A DNA stretch of 64,000 nucleotides from Lonicera japonica (taxonomy: Eukaryota; Streptophyta; Magnoliopsida; Dipsacales; Caprifoliaceae). This document shows positions 57,564-64,000 of the stretch, piece after piece. Positions within the stretch are counted from its first letter, which is position 1. The number at the start of each line of letters is the position of its first letter. The translations under genes and the position numbers were made by a program. The stretch spans positions 33,763,234 to 33,827,233 of the forward strand of contig CM038471.1 in the NCBI GenBank assembly GCA_021464415.1, read 5' to 3'. The notes beneath the pieces are model-generated. The model searched no databases, had not been told where the DNA came from, and worked only from the letters and a program-made list of their open reading frames with translations.

Positions 57564-58018
57564 CCAAGGTTGGCAAAGTAGGGAATTGCATCTTGACGAG
57601 GCCCTTGGTACAAAACGTAACCATTGCCAAGAAGTATGATTCTATCAAAAAGATCATACATTTCTTGGGAGATTTGGGTCAATGCCATAATTGCTGATGA
57701 TTGCCGAATCCGGCTTATGGTCCTTACAATGTCCACTAGGTCATAAATAGTTGCTAAACCAGATCCCGAGAACGGTTGATCATAAAGCATGACTGAATAT
57801 GTTCTGAGCGCTAACTTGGCCATGGTGAGCTTTTGGCGGTCAATGTCAGAAATGGCTTCACCGGCAAGTTTGTGATCAACCTTCAGGTTTAAGACCTCCA
57901 AAATGTACTCTACAAATGGATCTTGTCCTACTAGTGCGTGGGCGAAAATTTTTCTCACCTGAGAATTGAAGTTCTCTGGGCGAAGTCCTTGAGTGCAGTA
58001 CCTGGCGAACTTGAGTGT
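57564..58018 (-). pseudogene. ABCG (PDR-type) exon: signature to Walker B and H-loop region
   Basis: The exon starts after the acceptor-like gatag at 58019 and ends at GG|GTAAGT (57564/57563), 455 nt, open throughout. It reads TLKFARYCTQGLRPENF, HALVGQDPFVEYILEVLNL, then AISDIDRQKLTMAKLAL in place of the usual LSGGQ signature. Next come TYSVMLYDQPFSGSGL (Walker B with Asp kept but Glu replaced by Gln), IMALTQISQEMYDLFDRIIL and GYVLYQGPRQDAIPYF. Order and spacing match NBD1 of plant pleiotropic-drug-resistance ABCG exporters of the plasma membrane. The degenerate signature and E-to-Q Walker B predict weak or no hydrolysis at this site. Whether the gene is alive is uncertain, because no exon bridging to 58945 was found. 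Confidence 0.8.
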
Positions 58019-58170
58019 CTATCTAAATGATAAAAATGGGATGTTCCTACAAGTTTACAAAGCATGGGTTTAGGATGATTGGCAAGTAGCATGGAGACTT
58101 CAAAATTTTCATAAAGAGGAAATCGGATACGAACTCGATATGAGTCCAGATTTGTTGACCAGCATCACAC

Positions 58171-58290
58171 AAGGATTAACATGATCCTCCACTTCAATTG
58201 GTTGCAGCATTAAAGTAATGAATGAATAATAATTCCGGGTCCCGATTACTTTAATCCATTAACCAATCATAGTGAAAGGTCATGTTAACC
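58171..58290. mobile_element. Foldback MITE copy 1 in the ABCG intron
   Basis: aaggattaacatgatcc at the left and ggtcatgttaacct at the right are inverted, as are attggttgcagcattaaagt and actttaatccattaaccaat. Nearly palindromic, about 120 bp. Confidence 0.85.
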
Positions 58291-58323
58291 TATTAAGTCC
58301 AGTTTTCTTGGCCCTTGTCAAAC

Positions 58324-58443
58324 AAGGATTAACATGAGCCTCAGTTTTGATTGTTTAATGCATTAAAGTAATGAAAGAAAATAATCGTGGGTCACTATTA
58401 CTTTAATGCATTAGCCAATCAAAGCGGAGTGTCATGTTAACCC
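58324..58443. mobile_element. Foldback MITE copy 2 in the ABCG intron
   Basis: Same family and orientation as copy 1, 33 bp further on: aaggattaacatgagcc to gtcatgttaaccc, with tgcattaaagtaatg mirrored by attactttaatgca. Confidence 0.85.
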
Positions 58444-58944
58444 TCATTTGAGAAGGGTCAATAGTTCTGGACTCAGGGATATGACACAAATACGATCTGA
58501 TACTCTGCATAAGTATCTGTTGACTTATGTATACGGGTACATAATGGTATGGACATGGCTGGAGTTATTTCTCAAATCCCAACTTTTTTTTTTTCTAGAA
58601 AAAGAAGCTTATGAGAGTAATATTTAAAAGTCAAGTGGTTAAGTTTAAAAAATGAAAAATATATATAAAATAGAGCTATTGAAGCACATATATGAGTTAT
58701 TTTGTAAGTTGTATCTTCCATATTTATATTTAAAGCTATGCTTTATTACCATACTTAAATATATTTCTAAACATACGTATGTATATAACATAAAGAACTA
58801 TATACATGCTTTGTCATTGGTTTTTGTATTTAGTTGACTAAGCACTTTATTTATTGTGTGCTGTTTTGACTCAGCATGAATGCAAACAATTGGAATCGAG
58901 TATATAGATAGATGACGTACTTATTATGTTGACCGCTAATATAC

Positions 58945-59058
58945 TGAAGCGAATCTTGGAGGCATATTTGTTGTTGTACATCACCACACCTTGCAAGTTT
59001 GTGTTAGTTTCTTCTAGTCTTCCTGCAATAATTTCTAAAAGAGTGCTCTTTCCACATC
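58945..59058 (-). pseudogene. ABCG exon carrying the second part of Walker A
   Basis: 114 nt between an acceptor tgccacag (ending 59059) and a donor GTATAT (58944). Joined in phase to the exon end at 60484 it completes GPPGCGKST, a fully intact Walker A motif, then LLEIIAGRLEETNTNLQG and VVMYNNKYASKIRF. The GT-AG borders and the exact phase (G|GA) support a true intron inside the P-loop codon for glycine. It ends in phase 1. The exon that should follow (Q-loop, ending phase 0) was not found in the 0.9 kb before 58018. Confidence 0.8.
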
Positions 59059-60483
59059 CTGTGGCATTTGATTAGCAGTTTTTTGCTTATTTGGCATAGA
59101 AATATCTTGACTTTGTAGGAACCAATTCAGCATAAGTACGTTTATTAGTGTATAAAGATCAATGCCTATCATGATATTTTGATGAATTTATCCACTTTTT
59201 GTTTGCTGCTGAAGATTATCTTATTTCAGGAACTGTTTGATAGGTTTACATGGGAAATAGTAGCATTCCACGGGATTGTCTAACATGGAAAAAATTTCCT
59301 TGAAAACCAAAGACTGAGGGGGAGCTTGTGTTTGAATTACATGGAGGTGGAGAAAATTAGGCTAAACAAAGTTGTATCATGGATAATTATGCAATTGAAA
59401 ATCACTAAAGATAGATGATGTGAAAATTGTCCATTTTACATGGAAAATAAAAGCAATCAAATACACGCTCACAGTTTCCACGATAGCTCATTCTTTGGTA
59501 GATTATCCGGGTCTATTTGTTTTCATGTTCCTAGTTGTCCCTGTTGGAGATAGTATATCATTTTAATTACATAACTGATTAATAGTTATTTTGGTTCATA
59601 GTTTACAAGCTACTGTTACAACCATTGTTATATTTACTTTACACAGGAACTTTTTTCTTGTTTATGATTTACTGGATACATAGAAAATATGTTTATTTAG
59701 TAGGCTTGTGTTCTTGTTGTCTACACAAATTTTTTCTTGTCTTTGTTGTATTTAATTTGTTTCACATATTTGTATGTCACGTCCCTTTCCGACCCAGTAT
59801 TGTCCGCTTTAGTCTCAAGCTCGCGCATTTTTTATTTTCTCCACAAAAAGCCTCTTACTAGGAAGGACTTGTGACCATACATATATAACACACCAATTCA
59901 CCGCACCTAAGCAATGTGGGACGAACACCCAAAGTGTGTAGCTAGCCTGCGTCTACTGCAGCCACTCTGAGGCATACAACAACACATAATTCACAAATGT
60001 ATAATATTTAGTATACGTATTATGAATTTTGTATCTATTTCTTGTACTGGATACTACCTACCTGTCTTCTCTTTTATTCGTATATGAAATTTCTATGTTT
60101 TTCTTTGATGTTAATTCTTTGGTCTTCTACATTTTGGTTTGAACTCTAGATTGGGTTTATAATTGATCTATATTAGATTCGTTTGAACACTACATTTTGG
60201 TTTGAACACTAGAACGGAAGGAGGAAAATGTTGCATTTGTTGCTAATGAGACTCGAACTTGCTCTGTCCTTTTTGGAGTTGTAATTGATCTCTATTTGAC
60301 CACCCACAATGGTTTGTTTCTTTAAGATAAGTACGATAAATTTGTCCTATAACATTTGTTGTACATTAGGCATCGGATAAAATTATGCTTGACTGAGTTC
60401 CTTATCGTATAGAAAATTCCTCTATTTGGAGTCCAAACGTATAGCTCTCGTCCGATTAGAAATCAAAAGGTTGACCTTTTCAC
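59059..60483 (-). other. ABCG intron (about 1.4 kb)
   Basis: Donor GTGAAA at 60483, acceptor CACAG at 59059. AT-rich, no second gene seen. Confidence 0.7.
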
Positions 60484-60690
60484 CTGGAGGTCCAAGTAGA
60501 AGAGTAGTAGAGCCAGGCATGATATAGCCATGAACCCCTTTGAGAATATGAAGCCATGTTTGAGTTCTTCTCTTGAAAGAGGGTTTTGAAAGGTCCAACA
60601 AAACAACCCACCACCTTATTCCCAAATGTCTCGTATTCATTCTTCAATTTTTCAAACTCCTTGGAGCACTTAATCCCAGAAAATCTACCT
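60484..60690 (-). pseudogene. ABCG (PDR-type) exon ending in the first part of Walker A
   Basis: Minus-strand reading TWLHILKGVHGYIMPGSTTL then LLGPP-G| at the donor (CAG|GTGAAA, 60484/60483), the classic ILK-V-G-I-PG-MTLLLGPPG approach to Walker A. Upstream, the open text VGRFSGIKCSKEFEKLKNEY is in another frame, so there is a frame change around 60600-60640; an acceptor-like tttttgcag sits at about 60692. This frame break, together with the missing Q-loop exon, argues for a pseudogene. Confidence 0.7.
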
Positions 60691-62340
60691 ACCTGCAAAA
60701 ATCAGCAAAAACAAAATTTGCAACTTTATAGGGAGTTTATTGTTGAGGAAATAGAACTTTTATTACCCTTTATTGATAATTCTTGAGACAGTTTCAGGAT
60801 ATGTTTCAACTTTGGAGGACAGGTGATATGTTATATGTGCATTGGTCATCAATAGACTTTATGTAGGGTCAAGTTATGATAGGTCTACTTCACTGACCCG
60901 TGTATTGTTCTTATATATGTGTACACGTAGAATTATTGATCGTTTATGGTGAGATTTAGTATATTGCTTATGTATCAAAACAGAATTGGGACTGCCGGCG
61001 ATTTGGGACGACCCAAATGGTACTCTTAGCCATTACCGTGTTGAAATTAGGATTTTCTTTTATTGAAAAAGTCAATTATTTAAATGACATGTAAGAAAGT
61101 AAATTAGTTGGTGTTTTGAATACTCCACATTTTAGCCGTAAACGTATCAGTATATCATAACTCTTAGTCAAATGACTTGTCAAAAAGTGAATTAGTTAGT
61201 GTTATAAACACTATACATATTATACAAATAAACGACTCCTATAAATAGGCTTATTTTTAGGACAAATGTTCAGACTTGGAAGAAAGAGGCAAAAAGAGAA
61301 GATCTGGGCAAGACACATTAAAGATTCCAAAAAATTCTATGATCTCATTTGTGCTGACTGCTGAATATATCAAACATGTTCGCTATATTTTTAAAGGTCT
61401 ATAATTTCATAACAAACTCAACTAATTCATAGTTCTTGTACATTTATCTACTTGTAGAACCGCCACGTAAGATATTATGCTATATTTTACTATAACAATA
61501 AAAAAATAATACTAAATATGTTATATTATTCCAGAATGAATTCAAATTTGTTGATCTTCATCGAAAGACTGCGACTCTACTTTGTGATGGTTAATATTGT
61601 CACGTCAAAATATTTTCATATTTTGAGTCTTTCCTAGAGGAAATGTTTCACTCTGCTGAGGACTTTACTGGATATATAATTAAGCAAATCATAAAGTAGG
61701 ATCACTGTGAGAGTTTGGGTGAGGGTAAACAAATTCGGACTTTCAAAAAATGTGTCTTGACGTGTTCCGATAGTTGTTCGAATAATCGGACACATGTTCA
61801 TCAATCAAACACAACAAACATGTATTTGTAATAGAGAAACAGGGGATAAGGATGAATTTGATATGAATACCACATTCTAACTAATACATACTGGTCAAAG
61901 TAAATATGTTAGTATATATGTCAGATTTGTATATTTTCCAGTTTGACGGTTACCTCACGGGGTGTTTGGGTCAGCTTTCAAGCACTTAACTAAAATTATT
62001 AGTCTTTTTTCATATCAACTTTTAAAGAAAAATATAATTGTGTTCACTGCTAACATCAGTCCATGGCAAAGACGGTCTATATAAATACATACATATGAAA
62101 ATAATATAATTATATTTATGCATTGCCACTTCTTTGTTAGGAAGCAAGCAAATAACTTTGAACTCCAACGTACAAATTAAAACAAGAAAAATTAATTAGT
62201 AAAACCCTTAATTGTTAAGGAATATAGAAGTAATCCTTGCAACATCACGAAGATAACTAACAAAACCATCCCTCAACCAATGTTCCATTCCCATCTACTC
62301 TTCACTCTTTATCTTCACCTCACCCGGTATTTCCTTATTA
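60691..62340. other. AT-rich spacer, no gene seen
   Basis: No N-terminal ABCG exon or other frame could be supported in this 1.6 kb. C10 run at 62348-62357 lies just beyond. Confidence 0.5.
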
Positions 62341-62712
62341 TTACGATCCCCCCCCCCCAATTTCTATTGTTTCAACATCCTTCTCCATTGCTTTCCCAAC
62401 TTCATCTCTAAGCCCATTCCTCCTCAAGCTTTGGTACATTCTTATTGCCATAAGTGTCGCTGCCTCCGACAATGTGCTCTCTATCTTTTGGCGGATCTCG
62501 ATCAGGTGTTGACCAGCCCAGTGTCTACCAGAATAAAATTTTGCACCATCTTGAGTGGTGGTTGGAAGAGTGACAAAATTATCACCACTTAGGTCATAGT
62601 AGGCGCTAACGGAAGAGAATCATTGGAAGTAGGTTTCGGCTATCGATATAGGGTCCTTGTTAGGCCTCCATGTTGTACTACTTGACGTTGAACTCATTGA
62701 TCTCACCGGCAT
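62341..62712 (-). pseudogene. Unrecognised small protein frame with one internal TGA
   Basis: From ATG at 62712 the frame reads MPVRSMSSTSSSTTWRPNKD ... AETYFQ, meets TGA at 62622-62620, and then stays open for 92 codons to TAA at 62341: FSSVSAYYDLSGDNF, LPTTTQDGAKFYSGRHWAGQ, IEIRQKIESTLSEAATLMAI, SLRRNGLRDEVGKAMEKDVE. Composition is far less AT-rich than its surroundings and looks like protein. The end runs into a G/C homopolymer, so the last residues may be altered. I do not recognise the family. It could be a gene with one nonsense change, a two-exon gene, or a fragment of an integrated element. Confidence 0.45.
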
Positions 62713-63885
62713 TTTTCTTTTGGTTTTTGGAAAGATGTAGCGTTGTATAGATAAATAGTTATTGCGTTGTTGAGTTGTTACATATATATATATATACATA
62801 TAGAGTATATGTGAAAGCAAATTAATACAAGGATCGAGATGTTGGTAAAACTAGAACTTTTATTAAATTCAAGCTTAATATTACAAAGGAAGAAGAAGAG
62901 AAGAAAGAAAATTCCAAAGAGATAACACGAGAGAGAGAGAGAGAGAGAGAAGAAAAACAAAAGATGCCCCTTCCACTAAACAAACCTATCTATATAAAGG
63001 GAAAAAAGCAAACTTAAAGAGTACTTAAATAGTACAAAGCTAAATTATTACAAACTTTAATTATTACAAGCTTAAAGTAAAAGGTAAGATAATTGTCCGT
63101 GAGCCCCTTGGGTTGCGTGTGCTAAAGTAGGGCCTTGAAATGCGCCGGTGCAACCGGATATTCATAAGAAGCCAAAACTTTAATACATAGGCGAAGCCAA
63201 ATGGAGACCAGGTGGGGCCATGGCCCCATCTGGACTTTTCACAAATTTTTGTTGAGTATGGGGGGTTTTATGTAGTATTGTAATTTTCAGGGGGCATTTG
63301 TGCAATTATACATGTCCAGAGGAGGAGAGGATTATGTGTGAATAGCATTATAAGTACAGGGGCCTATTTTGGTAATTAAGTGGAAGGCAAGTGTATTATA
63401 TGGCATCAGTTAATTGGGGTGAATTTCTGTAATAAGAGAATATGCTAATTATTAATATTGTAATTAATTTTTTTAGGGCTTTTTTATTTTTCTATATTGG
63501 TGCTGCAGCTTATCGAATTTATTTTTTCTATTCTTTCATCTTTTGAGGTTGATTTAATATTAGGTTAGAAAAAATTGAATTTTATATAGTAAGATGTTTT
63601 TGAAAAAAAATTGGCTGGGAGATTAATATATGAAGTTATTGATAATTAAGATATTATTAAGCATTTTCAAAATATGAAGTTTCAAAGGGGAATACTCTAA
63701 CTAAAAATGTGATTTTTGACGTATAAGATGTTAAGTATTTTAATATAGTATTTTGATTTTAACCTTATTAAAAGCACATGTAATTTTTTTTAAAAGCGTA
63801 TTAATTTGGCCCCTCCTAGTTTTAATTCATTGCTCCATCATTGTGCATGCATGCATGTATAGTTGTATAATTATAGAATGTCTTT
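62713..63885. other. Spacer, no gene seen
   Basis: TA tract (about 62781-62796), GA microsatellite (about 62931-62951), a ggggccatggcccc palindrome (about 63213-63226) and a gcat repeat (63845-63857). Nothing coding is supported. Confidence 0.5.
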
Positions 63886-63888
63886 ATT

Positions 63889-63891
63889 AAA

Positions 63892-63962
<71 letters not shown>
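63889..63962. repeat. (AAT)n microsatellite
   Basis: About 24 consecutive aat units with no interruption. Confidence 0.97.
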
Positions 63963-63963
<1 letters not shown>

Positions 63964-64000
63964 TCATCTAGATAAACCCCATGTTTTACAAAAGCAAAAC

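Noticed and set aside
1..64000. CRISPR arrays, rRNA, tRNA genes or prokaryotic operons
   Set aside because: No regularly spaced repeat-spacer pattern, no conserved RNA core sequences, and gene structure is eukaryotic (introns, LTR elements, MITEs).

Overview
The window is repeat-rich nuclear DNA of a flowering plant, probably a eudicot. The reasons are very AT-rich spacers, Ty1/copia and Ty3/gypsy LTR elements with the plant tRNA-Met primer site, Helitrons, hAT, Tourist-like and foldback MITEs, an RTE-type LINE with a TTG tail, a PPR gene remnant, and an intron-split plant PDR-type ABC transporter. The species cannot be named from this sequence alone. There is no sign of rRNA, tRNA, CRISPR or bacterial operon structure. 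Almost every long open frame is a piece of a transposable element.

Layout. 1-8274: tandem array of a ~2.0 kb unit (four copies, each with an internal ~110-bp duplication), broken by two LTR-like insertions. 8729-20375: old minus-strand copia element; its RNase H region is split by a plus-strand gag-only LTR element (9548-14002), and its gag side is split by a 1.1 kb element with long inverted ends (17770-18884). 20866-33060: minus-strand Tat-type gypsy remnant, split inside its second RNase H by a minus-strand, gag-only, SIRE-like element (about 20946-29582). That element's right LTR in turn carries a Tourist-like MITE and a 2.06 kb non-autonomous Helitron; the left LTR supplies the empty site for both. 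33936-36745: a duplicated ~520-bp segment with a hAT-like MITE, then a foldback MITE that itself hosts another MITE. 38811-41830: remnant of a Helitron helicase interrupted by a complete 2.6 kb gag-protease-only copia element with matching GGCCT target duplications and an open 337-codon frame.

42148-45577: hAT-type MITE, hAT transposase C-terminal remnant, and a palindromic MITE. 46905-49172: LINE 3' end, then a short PPR gene with three lesions, just downstream of a splice-acceptor-like site. 50510-52945: 5'-truncated RTE-clade LINE (minus) with one frameshift and a (TTG)n tail. 56708-60690: exons of a PDR-type ABCG nucleotide-binding domain on the minus strand. One intron lies inside the Walker A motif, and the signature and Walker B residues are degenerate. 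62341-62712: an unrecognised small frame with one internal TGA. The window ends near a long (AAT)n tract.

The main theme is nested transposition: several insertions can be ordered in time because the interrupted reading frame or the paralogous LTR gives the empty site. Three separate LTR elements carry gag (or gag plus protease) but no integrase or reverse transcriptase. They would depend on enzymes supplied in trans.
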